A stretch of 64,000 nucleotides of DNA from Phaeovulum molybdatiresistens (GCF_023544865.1 NZ_JAMJFX010000012.1:30149-94148), one strand, 5' to 3'. Shown: positions 9,191 to 21,062, counted from the stretch's first letter. Made by a program: numbers and translations. The notes: generated from the letters alone by a model not told the origin.

Positions 9191-11212
9191 ATGTCGAACC
9201 TCAGAACGATCATCATCGACGGCCACGAAGTCGAAGTCGATCCGAACCTCACGCTGATCCAGGCCTGCGAACAGGCCGGGATCGAGGTGCCGCGTTTCTG
9301 CTATCACGAACGGCTGTCGATCGCCGGCAACTGCCGGATGTGTCTGGTCGAGGTCGTGGGCGGTCCACCGAAACCCGCCGCAAGCTGCGCGATGCAGGTC
9401 AAGGATCTGCGCCCCGGCCCGAATGGCGAGCCGAGCGTCATCAAGACCAACAGCCCCATGGTCAAGAAGGCCCGCGAGGGCGTGATGGAATTCCTGCTGA
9501 TCAACCACCCGCTGGATTGCCCGATCTGCGACCAGGGCGGCGAATGCGACCTGCAGGATCAGGCGATGGCCTATGGCGTCGACTTCTCGCGTTACCGCGA
9601 ACCCAAGCGCGCCTCGGAAAACCTGAACCTTGGGCCGCTGGTGTCCACCGCCATGACGCGCTGCATTTCCTGCACCCGCTGCGTGCGCTTCACCACCGAG
9701 GTGGCGGGCATCACCCAGATGGGCCAAACGGGGCGCGGCGAGGACAGCGAGATCACCAGCTATCTGAACATGACGCTGGACAGCAACCTGCAGGGCAACA
9801 TCATCGACCTGTGCCCGGTCGGCGCGCTGACCTCAAAGCCCTATGCCTTCACGGCCCGTCCGTGGGAACTGACCAAGACGGAATCCATCGACGTGATGGA
9901 TGCGCTGGGGTCGAACATCCGCGTCGATACCAAGGGCCGCGAAGTCATGCGGATCCTGCCGCGCAACCATGACGGCGTGAACGAGGAGTGGATTTCCGAC
10001 AAGACCCGTTTCGTCTGGGACGGCCTGCGCCGCCAGCGTCTGGACACGCCCTATATCCGCGAAAACGGCAAGCTGCGCAAAGCCACCTGGGCCGAGGCGC
10101 TGGGGGCCGCCGCCGCCGCGATGAAGGGCGGCAAGGTGCTGGGTCTGGTCGGCGATCTGGCCCCGGTCGAGGCGGCCTTTGCGCTGAAGCAGCTGGTCGA
10201 AGGGCTGGGCGGCAGCGTCGAATGCCGCACCGATGGCGCGCGCCTGCCGATCGGCAATCGTTCTGCCTATGTCGGGAACGCGGCGATTGCCGATATCGAT
10301 GCGGCCCGCTCGATCGTGCTGATCGGCACCAACCCGCGCAATGAGGCGCCGGTGCTGAACGCGCGCATCCGCAAGGTCTGGTCGCAGGGGGCCGAGGTTT
10401 CGGTGATCGGCCCGGCGGCGGATCTGACCTATGGCTATACCCATCTGGGCGAAGATCGCGCGGCGCTGGCCCGCGCCGTGGCTTCGGCCGCGCCGGTCGA
10501 AGGCGGGCTGGTCATCGTGGGGCAGGGCGCCCTGTCCGAGGCCGATGGCGAGGCGGTTCTGGCCCATGCGATGGCGCTGGCCGACAAGATGGGCGGCAAG
10601 ATGCTGGTGCTGCACACCGCCGCGGCCCGTGTCGGCGCGATGGATGTGGGCGCGGTCACCGAAGGCGGCCTGCTGGCGGCGATCGACGGTGTGCAGGTGA
10701 TCTACAACCTGGGCGCGGATGAGGTGGAAATCACCCCGCGCGCCGAAGGTGGGCCGTTCGTGATCTATCAGGGCAGCCACGGCGACCGCGGTGCGAACCG
10801 CGCCGATGTGATCCTGCCGGGGGCGGCCTATACCGAAGAAAACGGCCTGTTTGTGAACACCGAAGGGCGCCCGCAGCTGGCTTTCCGCGCGGGCTTTGCC
10901 CCCGGTCAGGCCAAGGAAAACTGGGCGATCCTGCGCGCGCTGTCGGCCGAACTGGGCGCGACGCAGCCGTGGAACGATCTGGCCGGGCTGCGCCGGGCGC
11001 TGGTCGCGGCGGTGCCGCATCTGGCACAGGTGGACAGCGTGCCCGAAAACGACTGGCAGCCGGTGGGCCTGCGCGACATGGGCGCGGCCAGCTTCCGCCA
11101 TGCGGTGCGCGACTTCTACCTGACCAACCCGGTTGCGCGGGCCTCGACCCTGATGGCGGAACTGTCGGCGATGGCCAAGGCGCGCCGCGAAGCGCCGCTG
11201 GCGGCGGAGTAA
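9191..11212 (+). CDS. nuoG: NADH-quinone oxidoreductase subunit G
   Basis: 673 residues, the short alphaproteobacterial/mitochondrial-type 75-kDa subunit. The N-terminal ferredoxin domain ([19 protein letters not shown]) binds a [2Fe-2S] cluster, [18 protein letters not shown] supplies the His/Cys-ligated [4Fe-4S] cluster, and [10 protein letters not shown] with [12 protein letters not shown] the next. The C-terminal ~450 residues are a molybdopterin-oxidoreductase-like domain without cofactor. Start [13 protein letters not shown] at 9191; the longer open frame upstream is discarded. Follows the small lipoprotein gene. Confidence 0.97.
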   Translation: MSNLRTIIIDGHEVEVDPNLTLIQACEQAGIEVPRFCYHERLSIAGNCRMCLVEVVGGPPKPAASCAMQVKDLRPGPNGEPSVIKTNSPMVKKAREGVMEFLLINHPLDCPICDQGGECDLQDQAMAYGVDFSRYREPKRASENLNLGPLVSTAMTRCISCTRCVRFTTEVAGITQMGQTGRGEDSEITSYLNMTLDSNLQGNIIDLCPVGALTSKPYAFTARPWELTKTESIDVMDALGSNIRVDTKGREVMRILPRNHDGVNEEWISDKTRFVWDGLRRQRLDTPYIRENGKLRKATWAEALGAAAAAMKGGKVLGLVGDLAPVEAAFALKQLVEGLGGSVECRTDGARLPIGNRSAYVGNAAIADIDAARSIVLIGTNPRNEAPVLNARIRKVWSQGAEVSVIGPAADLTYGYTHLGEDRAALARAVASAAPVEGGLVIVGQGALSEADGEAVLAHAMALADKMGGKMLVLHTAAARVGAMDVGAVTEGGLLAAIDGVQVIYNLGADEVEITPRAEGGPFVIYQGSHGDRGANRADVILPGAAYTEENGLFVNTEGRPQLAFRAGFAPGQAKENWAILRALSAELGATQPWNDLAGLRRALVAAVPHLAQVDSVPENDWQPVGLRDMGAASFRHAVRDFYLTNPVARASTLMAELSAMAKARREAPLAAE

Positions 11213-11216
11213 GCCG

Positions 11217-11633
11217 ATGCGCCACGCCCTGACCCCCGCGCGCCTTGCCCCCGGCCTTCTGGCCGGGCTGGCGGCCTGCGCGCCGGCGGAAGGGGCCGCA
11301 CCCGAGGCGGTGGCGGCCGAGCCGCCCCGCTATCAGGGCGCGCGGGCCGAGGTTCTGGATGACGACGGGCTGGTGCGCATCCATGTGGCGTTGGCCGGGG
11401 CCAGCACCCCGCAAGCGGTGACGGATTATGCCGATTGTGCCGTGGCGGGCCATGCGATCGGCAACGGATACGGGTTCGCGCGCCATCTGCGCACGATCCT
11501 TGAGGAAACGGGTGGCGTCTGGCGGGCGGATGCGGTCTACACCCTGTCGCCCGCGCTGCCCCGTGGCTTGCGGACGCTTGATGCCAAGGCATTAAGCGTC
11601 CAATGCGCGGAACAGGGAATACCGACGGTTTGA
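11217..11633 (+). CDS. Putative lipoprotein in the nuo operon
   Basis: 138 residues. An N-terminal hydrophobic stretch ends in the lipobox LAAC (Cys21), followed by an Ala/Pro/Glu-rich spacer and a compact domain with Cys residues near 81 (DYADCAV) and 131 (SVQCAEQ). No family recognised. It starts 4 bases after the nuoG stop and precedes nuoH. Like the lipoprotein gene between nuoF and nuoG it pairs a lipobox with two later cysteines, so the two may play related roles at the periplasmic side; their sequences are not obviously homologous. Confidence 0.7.
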   Translation: MRHALTPARLAPGLLAGLAACAPAEGAAPEAVAAEPPRYQGARAEVLDDDGLVRIHVALAGASTPQAVTDYADCAVAGHAIGNGYGFARHLRTILEETGGVWRADAVYTLSPALPRGLRTLDAKALSVQCAEQGIPTV

Positions 11634-11658
11634 ACGACAAGGCGGTCTGAGGGACAAA

Positions 11659-12696
11659 ATGGCTGAGTTTCTGGCAACACCACTGGGCACCGCGCTTTTG
11701 ATCGCGGTGCAGGGTCTGGGGATCATCGCATTCGTGATGCTCTCGCTTCTGTTCCTCGTCTATGGCGACCGCAAGATCTGGGCCGCGGTCCAGATGCGGC
11801 GGGGCCCTAACGTGGTGGGGGCGTTCGGTCTGCTGCAATCGGTGGCGGATGCGCTGAAGTATGTCGTCAAGGAAATCGTCGTGCCGGCGGGGGCGGACAA
11901 GTTCGTCTTCTTCCTGGCCCCGATGCTCAGCCTGGTGCTGGCGATCCTGGCCTGGGCGGTGATCCCGTTCAACGAAGGCTGGGTGCTGGCCGACATCAAC
12001 GTGGCGATCCTGTTCGTCTTTGCCGTGTCCTCGCTGGAAGTCTACGGCGTGATCATGGGCGGCTGGGCCTCGAACTCGAAATACCCGTTCCTGGGCTCGC
12101 TGCGGTCGGCCGCGCAGATGATTTCTTATGAGGTGTCGCTGGGCCTGATCATCATCGGCATCATCATCTCGACCGGCTCGATGAACCTGTCGGCGATCGT
12201 CGAGGCGCAGCGGGGCGATTACGGTCTGTTCAACTGGTACTGGCTGCCGCACCTGCCGATGGTGGTGCTGTTCTTCATCTCGGCGCTGGCCGAAACCAAC
12301 CGCCCGCCCTTTGACCTGCCGGAAGCGGAATCTGAACTGGTTGCGGGCTTCATGGTGGAATATTCCTCGACGCCGTATCTGCTGTTCATGGCCGGCGAAT
12401 ATATCGCCATCTTCCTGATGTGCGCGCTGATCAGCCTGCTGTTCTTTGGCGGCTGGCTGTCGCCGATCCCGGGCATCCCGGACGGGGTGCTGTGGATGGT
12501 GGCGAAGATGTGGGTGTTCTTCTTCATGTTCGCCATGGTCAAGGCGATCGTGCCGCGCTACCGCTACGACCAGCTGATGCGGATCGGCTGGAAGGTGTTC
12601 CTGCCGCTGTCGCTGGCCTGGGTCGTGATCGTGGCGTTCCTTGCGAAATTCGAAGTTCTCGGCGGCTTCTGGGCCCGCTGGACGATGGGGGGCTGA
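11659..12696 (+). CDS. nuoH: NADH-quinone oxidoreductase subunit H
   Basis: 345 residues with about eight transmembrane helices. ND1-type subunit forming the quinone-entry channel. Recognised by [18 protein letters not shown], the [18 protein letters not shown] loop and [20 protein letters not shown], which carries the conserved acidic residues of the quinone/proton E-channel. GAGGGAC upstream acts as ribosome-binding site. One base separates its stop from the nuoI start. Confidence 0.97.
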   Translation: MAEFLATPLGTALLIAVQGLGIIAFVMLSLLFLVYGDRKIWAAVQMRRGPNVVGAFGLLQSVADALKYVVKEIVVPAGADKFVFFLAPMLSLVLAILAWAVIPFNEGWVLADINVAILFVFAVSSLEVYGVIMGGWASNSKYPFLGSLRSAAQMISYEVSLGLIIIGIIISTGSMNLSAIVEAQRGDYGLFNWYWLPHLPMVVLFFISALAETNRPPFDLPEAESELVAGFMVEYSSTPYLLFMAGEYIAIFLMCALISLLFFGGWLSPIPGIPDGVLWMVAKMWVFFFMFAMVKAIVPRYRYDQLMRIGWKVFLPLSLAWVVIVAFLAKFEVLGGFWARWTMGG

Positions 12697-12697
12697 T

Positions 12698-13189
12698 ATG
12701 GCGTTCGATTACACCCGGGCCGCGAAATATTTCCTGCTGGTCGATTTCATCAAGGGCTTTGGCCTTGGGATGAAATACTTCTTCGCGCCCAAGCCCACGC
12801 TGAACTATCCGCATGAAAAGGGCCCGCTGTCGCCGCGCTTCCGGGGCGAACACGCCCTGCGGCGCTATCCCAACGGCGAGGAACGCTGCATCGCCTGCAA
12901 GCTGTGCGAGGCGATCTGCCCCGCGCAGGCGATCACCATCGATGCCGAACCGCGTGACGATGGAAGCCGCCGCACCACGCGCTATGACATCGACATGACC
13001 AAATGCATCTATTGCGGCCTGTGCCAGGAAGCCTGCCCGGTGGATGCGATCGTCGAAGGGCCGAATTTCGAATTCGCCACCGAAACCCGCGAAGAGCTGT
13101 TCTACAACAAGGAAAAGCTTCTTGAGAACGGCGCGCGCTGGGAAGCGGAAATCGCCCGCAACATCGAGCTGGACGCGCCCTACAGATGA
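12698..13189 (+). CDS. nuoI: NADH-quinone oxidoreductase subunit I
   Basis: 163 residues, standard length. Carries two ferredoxin-type [4Fe-4S] clusters (N6a/N6b): [16 protein letters not shown] and [16 protein letters not shown], four Cys each. The N-terminal amphipathic part ([19 protein letters not shown]) sits on the membrane arm. Start at 12698 follows the nuoH stop; the longer frame from 12641 lies within nuoH. ATGA overlap with the next gene. Confidence 0.97.
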   Translation: MAFDYTRAAKYFLLVDFIKGFGLGMKYFFAPKPTLNYPHEKGPLSPRFRGEHALRRYPNGEERCIACKLCEAICPAQAITIDAEPRDDGSRRTTRYDIDMTKCIYCGLCQEACPVDAIVEGPNFEFATETREELFYNKEKLLENGARWEAEIARNIELDAPYR

Positions 13190-13596
13190 CCGAGGAATTT
13201 CAGAAACTTTTCAAGACCATGATGGAGCAGGGCCAGGAAATGGCCCGCGCCTTCAACCCGGCATTGGAAAGTTTCAACCCCGCCGCGATGGAAAAGCTGT
13301 TCCCCACCATGTCCAAGGACATGATGGAGATGTGGTTCGGCAAGACCTTCAACCGCGAGGGGCTGGATGCGCGCACGCGCCTTCTGGTCACGATCGCGGC
13401 GCTGACGGTTCTGGGCGCGCAGGCCGATGCCCAGCTGCGCCTGACGATCCGCCACGCGCTGGAAGCGGGGGCCACGCAACGTGAGATCGCCGAGGTGATC
13501 TTTCAGATGAGCATGTTCGGCGGTGTGCCCGCCATGACCCGCGCGCTGGAAATCGCGCAGACGGTCTTTGACGAAAAATCGGGGGAAAACACATGA
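13186..13596 (+). CDS. Carboxymuconolactone decarboxylase (CMD)-like family protein
   Basis: 136 residues, helical. The segment from ~60 on ([24 protein letters not shown].. then [24 protein letters not shown]) matches the CMD/AhpD-like fold, but the CxxC of AhpD peroxidases is missing, so this is more like the cysteine-less gamma-CMD subfamily. The N-terminal ~50 residues contain a Met/Phe-rich stretch ([15 protein letters not shown]). Overlaps nuoI by 4 bases and nuoJ by 4 bases, so it is firmly inside the complex I operon. Its role there is unknown. Confidence 0.8.
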   Translation: MTEEFQKLFKTMMEQGQEMARAFNPALESFNPAAMEKLFPTMSKDMMEMWFGKTFNREGLDARTRLLVTIAALTVLGAQADAQLRLTIRHALEAGATQREIAEVIFQMSMFGGVPAMTRALEIAQTVFDEKSGENT

Positions 13597-14201
13597 CGGT
13601 GTTTGCGTTCGCCTTTTACCTCTTTGCCATTTCGGCGGTGGTCGCGGGCTTCATGGTGGTCGTGTCGAAGAACCCGGTCCACTCGGTCCTGTGGCTGATC
13701 CTGGCCTTCCTGTCGGCGGCGGGGCTGTTCGTTCTGCTGGGCGCGGAATTCGTGGCGATGCTGTTGATCATCGTCTATGTCGGCGCGGTCGCGGTGCTGT
13801 TCCTGTTCGTCGTGATGATGCTGGACATCGACTTTGCCGAGCTGAAGGGCGAGCTGGCGCGCTACATGCCGCTGGGCCTGTTGATCGGCGTGGTGATGCT
13901 GCTGCAACTGGGCATCGCCTTTGGCGCCTGGCAGGCCGCCGAGGGGGCGCAGGACCTGCGCATGGCGCCGGCGCCGGACGGGGTGGAAAACACCGCCGCC
14001 CTGGGCCTGCTGATCTATGACAAATATCTTTACCTGTTCCAGGCCGCGGGCCTGATCCTGCTGGTGGCGATGATCGGCGCTATCCTGCTGACGCTGCGCC
14101 ACCGCAAGGATGTCAAGCGCCAGGATGTGCTGGCGCAGATGCACCGCGATCCGGCCAAGGCGATGGAACTGGTGGATGTCAAACCGGGGCAGGGCCTGTG
14201 A
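13593..14201 (+). CDS. nuoJ: NADH-quinone oxidoreductase subunit J
   Basis: 202 residues, about five transmembrane helices. ND6-type membrane subunit. Recognised by the [15 protein letters not shown] and [22 protein letters not shown] segments, the latter containing the pi-bulge helix that couples quinone reduction to pumping. ATG overlaps the CMD-like gene stop (ATGA). A 53-base spacer precedes nuoK. Confidence 0.96.
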   Translation: MTVFAFAFYLFAISAVVAGFMVVVSKNPVHSVLWLILAFLSAAGLFVLLGAEFVAMLLIIVYVGAVAVLFLFVVMMLDIDFAELKGELARYMPLGLLIGVVMLLQLGIAFGAWQAAEGAQDLRMAPAPDGVENTAALGLLIYDKYLYLFQAAGLILLVAMIGAILLTLRHRKDVKRQDVLAQMHRDPAKAMELVDVKPGQGL

Positions 14202-14254
14202 ATGGCACGCATCGGAACGAATGAAAGAAGGGGCCAGACCCCGGAGGGACAGCG

Positions 14255-14560
14255 ATGATCGGACTTGAACATTACCTGAGCGTGGCGGCCGCCCTGTTCG
14301 TCACCGGCATCTTCGGCATCTTCGTGAACCGCAAGAACGTCATCGTCATCCTGATGTCGATCGAATTGATCCTGCTGTCGGTCAACATCAACCTGGTCGC
14401 CTTTTCGGCGCATCTGGGCGATCTGGTCGGGCAAGTGTTCACCATGTTCGTGCTGACCGTCGCCGCCGCCGAGGCCGCGATCGGGCTTGCGATCCTGGTG
14501 ACCTTCTTCCGCAACCGCGGCTCGATCGACGTCGAAGACGTCAACGTGATGAAAGGGTAA
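14255..14560 (+). CDS. nuoK: NADH-quinone oxidoreductase subunit K
   Basis: 101 residues, three transmembrane helices. ND4L-type subunit. The conserved membrane glutamates are present in [20 protein letters not shown] and [23 protein letters not shown] upstream is a strong ribosome-binding site. An 18-codon open frame (14202-14258) in the spacer before it overlaps its start as ATGA. Confidence 0.97.
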   Translation: MIGLEHYLSVAAALFVTGIFGIFVNRKNVIVILMSIELILLSVNINLVAFSAHLGDLVGQVFTMFVLTVAAAEAAIGLAILVTFFRNRGSIDVEDVNVMKG

Positions 14561-14566
14561 GGGCAG

Positions 14567-16534
14567 ATGGAAACGATCATTCTTTTTGCCCCGCTGGTGG
14601 GGGCGATCATCGCCGGCTTCGGCTGGCGGCTGATCGGCGAAAAGGGCGCGATGGCGGTGACCACGGGCCTGCTGTTCCTGGCCGCCGCGCTCAGCTGGAT
14701 CGTCTTCCTGGGCTTTGACGGGGTGACCCGGCAGATCCACATCCTGGACTGGGTGCAATCGGGCACGTTGGATACCGCCTGGTCGATCCGGCTGGACCGG
14801 CTGACGGCGATCATGCTGATCGTGGTCAATACGGTCTCGGCGCTGGTGCATCTGTATTCCTGGGGCTACATGGCCCATGACGACAACTGGACCCATCACG
14901 AACATTACAAGGCGCGGTTCTTCGCCTATCTGTCGTTCTTCACCTTTGCGATGCTGATGCTGGTGACGTCGGACAACCTGGTGCAGATGTTCTTTGGCTG
15001 GGAAGGCGTGGGCGTGGCGTCCTACCTTCTGATCGGGTTCTACTACAAGAAACCTTCGGCCAATGCCGCGGCGATGAAGGCCTTTGTCGTCAACCGCGTG
15101 GGCGATTTCGGCTTCATGCTGGGCATCGTCGGGCTGTTCATGCTGGTCGATTCCATCGCGATGGACGACATCTTTGCCGCCGCACCCACGCTGGCGGAAA
15201 CGCAGATCACCTTCCTGTGGACGGAATGGAACGCGGCGGTGCTGCTGACCTTCCTGCTGTTCATCGGCGCGATGGGCAAATCGGCGCAGCTGTTGCTGCA
15301 CACCTGGCTGCCCGACGCGATGGAAGGTCCGACCCCGGTGTCGGCGCTGATCCACGCCGCGACCATGGTCACCGCCGGTGTCTTCCTGGTGTCGCGCATG
15401 TCGCCGCTTTATGAAGTTGCGCCCGAAACCAAGACCTTCATCGTCTACATGGGGGCGGCGACCGCCTTTGTCGCGGCGACGATCGGCCTTGTGCAGAACG
15501 ACATCAAGCGCGTGATCGCCTATTCGACGATGTCGCAGCTGGGCTATATGTTCGTGGCGGCCGGTGTCGGCGTCTATTCGGTGGCGATGTTCCACCTGCT
15601 GACGCATGCCTTCTTCAAGGCGATGCTGTTCCTGGGCGCGGGGTCTGTCATCCATGCGATGCACCACGAACAGGACATGCGCAATTACGGCGGCCTGCGC
15701 AAAAAGATCCCGCTGACCTTCTGGGCGATGCTGATCGGCACGCTGGCGATCACCGGCGTGGGCATTCCGCTGACCCATTTCGGCTTTGCCGGCTTCCTGT
15801 CCAAGGATGCGATCATCGAAAGCGCCTTTGCCGGGACCCATGGCGGCATTGCCTTCTGGGCGCTGGTGGTGGCGGCGCTGTTCACCTCGTTCTACAGCTG
15901 GCGTCTGATGTTCCTGACCTTCTGGGGCAAGCCGCGGGGCGATCATCATGCGCATGACCATGCCCATGAAAGCCCGATGGTGATGCTGGTGCCGCTGGGC
16001 GTGCTGGCGCTTGGTGCGGTTTTTGCCGGGATGATCTGGTATGGGCCCTTCTTCGGCTCGACCGAACAGGTGAACGACTGGTTCGCCGGTGCCATCTTCA
16101 TGGCCGAAAGCAACCATGTCCTGCATGAGGCGCATGACGTGCCCGCCTGGGTCAAGGTGTCGCCCTTCGTGGCCATGCTGATCGGTCTGCTGACGGCCTG
16201 GGTGTTCTATATCCGCTCGCCCGAAACCCCGAAGAAACTGGCCCAGGCGCAGCCCGCGCTCTATCAGTTCCTGCTCAACAAGTGGTATTTCGACGAGCTG
16301 TATGACTGGATCTTCGTCCGCCCCGCCAAGTGGATTGGCGCCTTCCTGTGGAAGAAGGGCGACGGGGCCGTCATCGACGGCGCGATCAACGGGGTGGCGC
16401 TGGGTCTGATCCCGCGGCTGACGCGGCTCGCGGGTCGGATGCAGTCGGGCTATCTGTTCCACTACGCTTTCGCCATGGTCATCGGCATCGTGGTGCTCAT
16501 GTTCTGGGTCGTTCTGGCCGGGGGGTCCAACTAA
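14567..16534 (+). CDS. nuoL: NADH-quinone oxidoreductase subunit L
   Basis: 655 residues, 14-16 transmembrane helices. Distal antiporter-like proton-pumping subunit (ND5), including the long C-terminal lateral helix region (~530-600). Recognised by [19 protein letters not shown] (key glutamate), [30 protein letters not shown] (split across the conserved lysine/histidine segment) and the histidine-rich loop [13 protein letters not shown], a variable cytoplasmic loop. Stop and nuoM start overlap as TAATG. Confidence 0.97.
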   Translation: METIILFAPLVGAIIAGFGWRLIGEKGAMAVTTGLLFLAAALSWIVFLGFDGVTRQIHILDWVQSGTLDTAWSIRLDRLTAIMLIVVNTVSALVHLYSWGYMAHDDNWTHHEHYKARFFAYLSFFTFAMLMLVTSDNLVQMFFGWEGVGVASYLLIGFYYKKPSANAAAMKAFVVNRVGDFGFMLGIVGLFMLVDSIAMDDIFAAAPTLAETQITFLWTEWNAAVLLTFLLFIGAMGKSAQLLLHTWLPDAMEGPTPVSALIHAATMVTAGVFLVSRMSPLYEVAPETKTFIVYMGAATAFVAATIGLVQNDIKRVIAYSTMSQLGYMFVAAGVGVYSVAMFHLLTHAFFKAMLFLGAGSVIHAMHHEQDMRNYGGLRKKIPLTFWAMLIGTLAITGVGIPLTHFGFAGFLSKDAIIESAFAGTHGGIAFWALVVAALFTSFYSWRLMFLTFWGKPRGDHHAHDHAHESPMVMLVPLGVLALGAVFAGMIWYGPFFGSTEQVNDWFAGAIFMAESNHVLHEAHDVPAWVKVSPFVAMLIGLLTAWVFYIRSPETPKKLAQAQPALYQFLLNKWYFDELYDWIFVRPAKWIGAFLWKKGDGAVIDGAINGVALGLIPRLTRLAGRMQSGYLFHYAFAMVIGIVVLMFWVVLAGGSN

Positions 16535-18069
16535 TGGAAAACCTGCTTTCCATCATCACTTTCGTCCCCCTGGTGGCGGCCGCGATCCTGGCGCTGGTGC
16601 AGCGCGGCGGCGGTGCCGCGGCGGATCGCAATGCCAAGTGGTTCGCGCTGACCGCGACCACGGCGACCTTCCTGGTGTCGCTGTTCCTGCTGACGGGCTT
16701 TGATCCGGCCAACACCGGCTTCCAGTTCGTTGAAGAACGCGCCTGGATCATGGGCTTTACCTACAAGGTGGGCGTGGACGGGATTTCGGTTCTGTTCGTG
16801 ATGCTGACCACCTTCCTGATGCCGCTGACGATTGCGGCCTGCTGGAACGTGGAAACCCGCGTCAAGGAATACATGATCGCCTTCCTGGTGCTGGAAGGGC
16901 TGATGATCGGCGTTTTCGTGGCGCTGGATCTGGTGCTGTTCTACCTGTTCTTCGAGGCAGGCCTGATCCCGATGTTCCTGATCATCGGTATCTGGGGCGG
17001 CAAGGATCGCATCTATGCCGCGTTCAAGTTCTTCCTTTACACGTTCCTCGGGTCGGTTCTGATGCTGGTGGCGATGATCGCCATGTATCAGGATGCGGGC
17101 ACCACCGACATGGTCAAGCTGCTGGCGCATGAATTTGCCTCTGACAGCTTCTCGGTGCTGGGGGTGCATGTCGTGGGCGGGCTGCAGACGCTGCTGTTCC
17201 TGGCGTTCTTTGCCAGCTTTGCGGTCAAGATGCCGATGTGGCCGGTTCACACCTGGCTGCCCGATGCGCACGTGCAGGCGCCGACCGCAGGGTCGGTCGT
17301 GCTGGCGGCGGTGCTGCTGAAGATGGGGGGCTATGGCTTCCTGCGCTTCAGCCTGCCGATGTTCCCCGTGGGGTCCGAGGTGCTGGGCGGCGTGGTTCTG
17401 TGGATGTCGGCGATTGCCATCGTCTACACCAGCCTTGTGGCGCTGGCGCAGTCCGACATGAAGAAGCTGATCGCCTATTCCTCGGTCGCGCATATGGGCT
17501 ATGTTACCATGGGGATCTTCTCGGTGAACCAGCAGGGTATCGACGGGGCGATCTTCCAGATGCTGTCGCACGGCTTCATCTCGGGCGCGCTGTTCCTGTG
17601 TGTGGGCGTCATCTATGACCGGATGCACACGCGGGAAATCGACGCCTATGGCGGTCTGGTGACCCGGATGCCGGCCTATGCGCTGATCTTCATGTTCTTC
17701 ACTATGGCCAATGTGGGCCTGCCGGGCACCAGCGGCTTTGTCGGCGAATTCCTGACGCTGATGGGCGTGTTCCAGGCCAATACCTGGGTGGCGGCGGTTG
17801 CGGCCACGGGGGTGATCCTGTCGGCGGCCTATGCGCTGTGGCTGTATCGCCGTGTGGTCTTTGGCGACCTGATCAAGGAAAGCCTGAAGGCCATCACCGA
17901 TATGGACCGCCGCGAAAAGGCGATCTTCGCGCCGCTGGTGGTGATGACGCTGCTGCTGGGCGTCTATCCCAGCCTTGTGACCGACATCATCGGGCCTTCG
18001 GTCGGCCAGCTGATCCAAGACTATCATGCAAGCCTGCCCGCCACCGAAGTGGCGCTGGCCGGGCAGTGA
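16534..18069 (+). CDS. nuoM: NADH-quinone oxidoreductase subunit M
   Basis: 511 residues, about 14 transmembrane helices; antiporter-like ND4 subunit. [20 protein letters not shown] contains the key glutamate, and [20 protein letters not shown] the channel segment. The ATG at 16534 overlaps the nuoL stop by one base; the open frame extends further upstream inside nuoL and is not used. The stop is followed after 13 bases by nuoN, with GAGGGAGAAAC as its ribosome-binding site. Confidence 0.97.
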   Translation: MENLLSIITFVPLVAAAILALVQRGGGAAADRNAKWFALTATTATFLVSLFLLTGFDPANTGFQFVEERAWIMGFTYKVGVDGISVLFVMLTTFLMPLTIAACWNVETRVKEYMIAFLVLEGLMIGVFVALDLVLFYLFFEAGLIPMFLIIGIWGGKDRIYAAFKFFLYTFLGSVLMLVAMIAMYQDAGTTDMVKLLAHEFASDSFSVLGVHVVGGLQTLLFLAFFASFAVKMPMWPVHTWLPDAHVQAPTAGSVVLAAVLLKMGGYGFLRFSLPMFPVGSEVLGGVVLWMSAIAIVYTSLVALAQSDMKKLIAYSSVAHMGYVTMGIFSVNQQGIDGAIFQMLSHGFISGALFLCVGVIYDRMHTREIDAYGGLVTRMPAYALIFMFFTMANVGLPGTSGFVGEFLTLMGVFQANTWVAAVAATGVILSAAYALWLYRRVVFGDLIKESLKAITDMDRREKAIFAPLVVMTLLLGVYPSLVTDIIGPSVGQLIQDYHASLPATEVALAGQ

Positions 18070-18082
18070 GGGAGAAACAACC

Positions 18083-19522
18083 ATGACTTCTGCGGATTTC
18101 TCCACGGTCCTGCCGGAATTCCTGCTGGCGGTCTTTGCGATGGCGGCGCTTCTGGGCGGTGTCTGGACCGGCAAGGACAAGACGGCCGGCGCGATCCTGT
18201 GGGCCACGGTCGCCGTGTTCCTGGGCCTTGCGGCCTGGATCGGGCTGAATGGCGGGCCCGCGCGGGCGGCCTTTGGCGGCATGTTCCTGGATGACGCCTT
18301 CGCGCGGTTTTCCAAGGTGGCGGTGCTGTTGTCCGGTGCCGCCGTCCTGGCCATGAGCGCGGATTACATGACGCGCCGCGGCCTGTTGCGGTTCGAATAT
18401 CCCATCCTTGTCGCGCTGGCGGTTGTCGGCATGATGATGATGGTGTCGGCGGGCGATCTGATCGCGCTTTATATGGGGCTGGAGCTGCAGTCGCTGGCGC
18501 TTTACGTCGTGGCCTCGCTGCGCCGCGACAGCGCCAAGTCGTCCGAGGCGGGGCTGAAATATTTCGTGCTGGGCTCGCTGTCCTCGGGGCTGCTGCTGTA
18601 TGGTGCCTCGCTGGTTTATGGCTTTGCGGGCACGACGTCCTTTGCCGGGATCATCACCGTGGTCGAGGCCGGGCATCTGCCGCTGGGCGTGCTGTTTGGT
18701 CTGGTGTTCCTGCTGACGGGTCTGGCGTTCAAGGTGTCGGCGGTGCCGTTCCACATGTGGACGCCCGACGTCTATGAAGGCTCGCCCACGCCGGTCACCG
18801 CCTTCTTTGCCACCGCGCCCAAGGTGGCGGCAATGGCGCTGCTGGCGCGTCTGGTGCATGACGCCTTCGGCCAAGTGCCGGGCGAGTGGGGCCAGATCGT
18901 GGGCCTGATGGCTGTGGCCTCGATGTTCCTGGGCGCGGTCGCCGCGATCGGCCAGCGCAACATCAAGCGCCTGATGGCCTATTCCTCGATCGCGCATATG
19001 GGCTTTGCGCTGCTGGGCCTGGCCGCGGGCACCGAGGCGGGCGTGCAGGCGATGCTGATCTACATGGCGATCTATGTGGCCATGAACATCGGCACCTTCG
19101 CCTTCATCCTGTCGATGGAACGCGATGGCCAGCCAGTCACCGATATCGCCGCGCTGAACCTGTATTCCCGGCGTGAGCCGTTGAAGGCGATGGCGATGCT
19201 GGTGCTGCTGTTCAGCCTGGCGGGGGTGCCGCCGATGCTGGGCTTCTTCGCCAAGTTCGCCGTGCTGAAGGCGGCGCTGGATGCGGGCTATGTCTGGCTG
19301 GTGGTGCTGGGGGTGATCGCGTCGGTGATCGGTGCCTTCTACTACCTGCGCATCGTCTTCTTCATGTATTTCGGGTCCGAAACCGAGGCGCTGGATACCC
19401 GCATGCCGGCGGTGCAATGGGTGCTTTTGATGGCATCCGCGCTGGTGATGATCGCGGGCGTGGTCAACCTGTTCGGGGTCGAGGGCGCCGCTGCGGCGGC
19501 GGCCAGCGCGCTTGTCCGCTGA
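18083..19522 (+). CDS. nuoN: NADH-quinone oxidoreductase subunit N
   Basis: 479 residues, about 14 transmembrane helices; third antiporter-like subunit (ND2). Characteristic blocks: [19 protein letters not shown] (key glutamate), [21 protein letters not shown] and the C-terminal [12 protein letters not shown]. Last of the 14 nuo genes. The ATG at 18083 is chosen for its Shine-Dalgarno; a frame from 18026 would overlap nuoM heavily. Overlaps the birA start by about 11 bases. Confidence 0.97.
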   Translation: MTSADFSTVLPEFLLAVFAMAALLGGVWTGKDKTAGAILWATVAVFLGLAAWIGLNGGPARAAFGGMFLDDAFARFSKVAVLLSGAAVLAMSADYMTRRGLLRFEYPILVALAVVGMMMMVSAGDLIALYMGLELQSLALYVVASLRRDSAKSSEAGLKYFVLGSLSSGLLLYGASLVYGFAGTTSFAGIITVVEAGHLPLGVLFGLVFLLTGLAFKVSAVPFHMWTPDVYEGSPTPVTAFFATAPKVAAMALLARLVHDAFGQVPGEWGQIVGLMAVASMFLGAVAAIGQRNIKRLMAYSSIAHMGFALLGLAAGTEAGVQAMLIYMAIYVAMNIGTFAFILSMERDGQPVTDIAALNLYSRREPLKAMAMLVLLFSLAGVPPMLGFFAKFAVLKAALDAGYVWLVVLGVIASVIGAFYYLRIVFFMYFGSETEALDTRMPAVQWVLLMASALVMIAGVVNLFGVEGAAAAAASALVR

Positions 19523-20273
19523 TCCCGCCGACTGGCCCGAGGGCGTGGCGCGCCACGTCCTGGGCCGGGTCGACAGCACCATGGCCGAGGCCGCCCGCCT
19601 GGCCCCGCATCTGTCGGGGCCAGCTTGGGTTTTTGCCCAGGAACAAACCGCCGCGCGCGGCCGGCGCGGGCGCGACTGGCACATGCCGGTGGGCAATTTC
19701 GCGGCGACGCTGGTCCTGCGTCCCAAGGGGGGCCTGCCGCAGGCCGCGCTTTATTCCTTTGTCGCGGCCCTTGCGCTGGATGAGGCGCTGGCCCGCGTTG
19801 CGGGGCCCGCCGCGGGGCTGGCGATCAAATGGCCCAATGATGTGCTGCTGAACGGCGGCAAGGTCGCGGGCATCCTGCTGGAAAGCATCGGGTCAGGGGC
19901 CAGCCTGTCACATCTGGCCATCGGCATCGGCGTGAACCTGGCCGAGGCGCCCGATCCGGGCCTGCTGGAACCCGGCGCCGTTGCCCCGGTCAGCCTGCGC
20001 GGCGAAACCGGCCTGTCCATCCCGCCCGAGGATTTCCTGCCGATCCTGGCGCAGGCCTTTGCCCGCTGGCAGGGGCAGCTAGAGACCTGGGGCTTCGGCC
20101 CGATCCGCACCGCCTGGCTGGCGCGCGCCGCGCGCATCGGTCAGCGCATCCTGGCGCGCACCGGCCACGAAACCCATGAAGGCATCTTTGAAACCATCGA
20201 CGACAGCGGCGCGATGATCCTGCAGACGGCAAAGGGCCGCCTGCCGATCGCCGCGGGCGATATCTTTTTCTGA
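19512..20273 (+). CDS. birA: Biotin--[acetyl-CoA-carboxylase] ligase, without repressor domain
   Basis: 253 residues. Attaches biotin to carrier-domain lysines such as the EAMKMEH motif at the start of this window. [12 protein letters not shown] is the biotinyl-AMP binding loop, and [19 protein letters not shown] the catalytic lysine segment. The N-terminal helix-turn-helix of the E. coli bifunctional repressor is missing, so this should be enzyme only. The start is uncertain: TTG at 19512 (overlapping nuoN) gives the expected N-terminus; later GTG codons would cut into the domain. Follows nuoN directly, as in related genomes. Confidence 0.93.
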   Translation: MSADPADWPEGVARHVLGRVDSTMAEAARLAPHLSGPAWVFAQEQTAARGRRGRDWHMPVGNFAATLVLRPKGGLPQAALYSFVAALALDEALARVAGPAAGLAIKWPNDVLLNGGKVAGILLESIGSGASLSHLAIGIGVNLAEAPDPGLLEPGAVAPVSLRGETGLSIPPEDFLPILAQAFARWQGQLETWGFGPIRTAWLARAARIGQRILARTGHETHEGIFETIDDSGAMILQTAKGRLPIAAGDIFF

Positions 20274-20285
20274 AGGGGGCGGGAC

Positions 20286-21062
20286 ATGCTGTTGTGCATC
20301 GACTGCGGCAACACCAACACGGTCTTTTCGATCTGGGACGGGTCGGATTTCATCGCCACCTGGCGCATCTCGACCGATCATCGGCGCACGGCGGATGAAT
20401 ATTTCGTCTGGCTGTCCACGCTGAAAGGCCTGAACCGGATCGAGGCCGATGTGACCGAGGCGATCATTTCCTCGACCGTGCCGCGGGTGGTGTTCAACCT
20501 GCGTGTGCTGTGCGATCGCTATTTCAACTGTCGGCCGCTGGTGGTGGGCAAGCCGGAATGCGCGCTGCCCGTGGCCCCGCGCGTCGATGTCGGCACGACG
20601 GTGGGCCCGGACCGGCTGGTGAACACGGTGGCGGGCTTTGACCGGCATGGCGGCGATATCATCGTGGTCGATTTCGGCACCGCCACCACCTTCGACGTGG
20701 TCGCCCCCGATGGCGCCTATATCGGCGGGGTGATCGCGCCGGGCGTCAACCTGAGCCTTGAGGCCCTGCACATGGCCGCCGCCGCGCTGCCGCATGTGGA
20801 TGTGACCCATCCCGCGCAGGTGGTGGGAACGAATACGGTGGCCTGTATTCAATCTGGCGTCTATTGGGGCTATATCGGGCTGGTGGAAGGCATCGTCCGC
20901 CAGATCCGCCGCGAACGCGACCGCCCGATGAAGGTGATCGCCACCGGCGGCCTGGCGCGGCTGTTCGAACAGGGCTTTGACCTGTTTGACCGCGTCGAGG
21001 ATGACCTGACCATGCACGGGCTGCGGCTCATCAACGATTACAACAAGGAACTGAGCGCGTGA
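20286..21062 (+). CDS. coaX: Type III pantothenate kinase
   Basis: 258 residues. Phosphorylates pantothenate, the first step of coenzyme A synthesis; the type III enzyme is feedback-insensitive. ASKHA-fold motifs: DCGNTNTVFSIW (phosphate loop 1), TVGPDRLVNTVAGF (pantothenate site), VDFGTATTFDVV, and a C-terminal adenosine motif VIATGGLARLF. GAAGGGGGCGGG precedes the ATG. GTGA overlap with rnj, a common pair in alphaproteobacteria. Confidence 0.96.
   Translation: MLLCIDCGNTNTVFSIWDGSDFIATWRISTDHRRTADEYFVWLSTLKGLNRIEADVTEAIISSTVPRVVFNLRVLCDRYFNCRPLVVGKPECALPVAPRVDVGTTVGPDRLVNTVAGFDRHGGDIIVVDFGTATTFDVVAPDGAYIGGVIAPGVNLSLEALHMAAAALPHVDVTHPAQVVGTNTVACIQSGVYWGYIGLVEGIVRQIRRERDRPMKVIATGGLARLFEQGFDLFDRVEDDLTMHGLRLINDYNKELSA

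Noticed and set aside
14030..16462. 810-codon minus-strand frame opposite nuoK/nuoL
   Set aside because: Shadow of nuoL; His/Gln/Arg-rich without any family signature, while the plus strand is a conserved complex I subunit.
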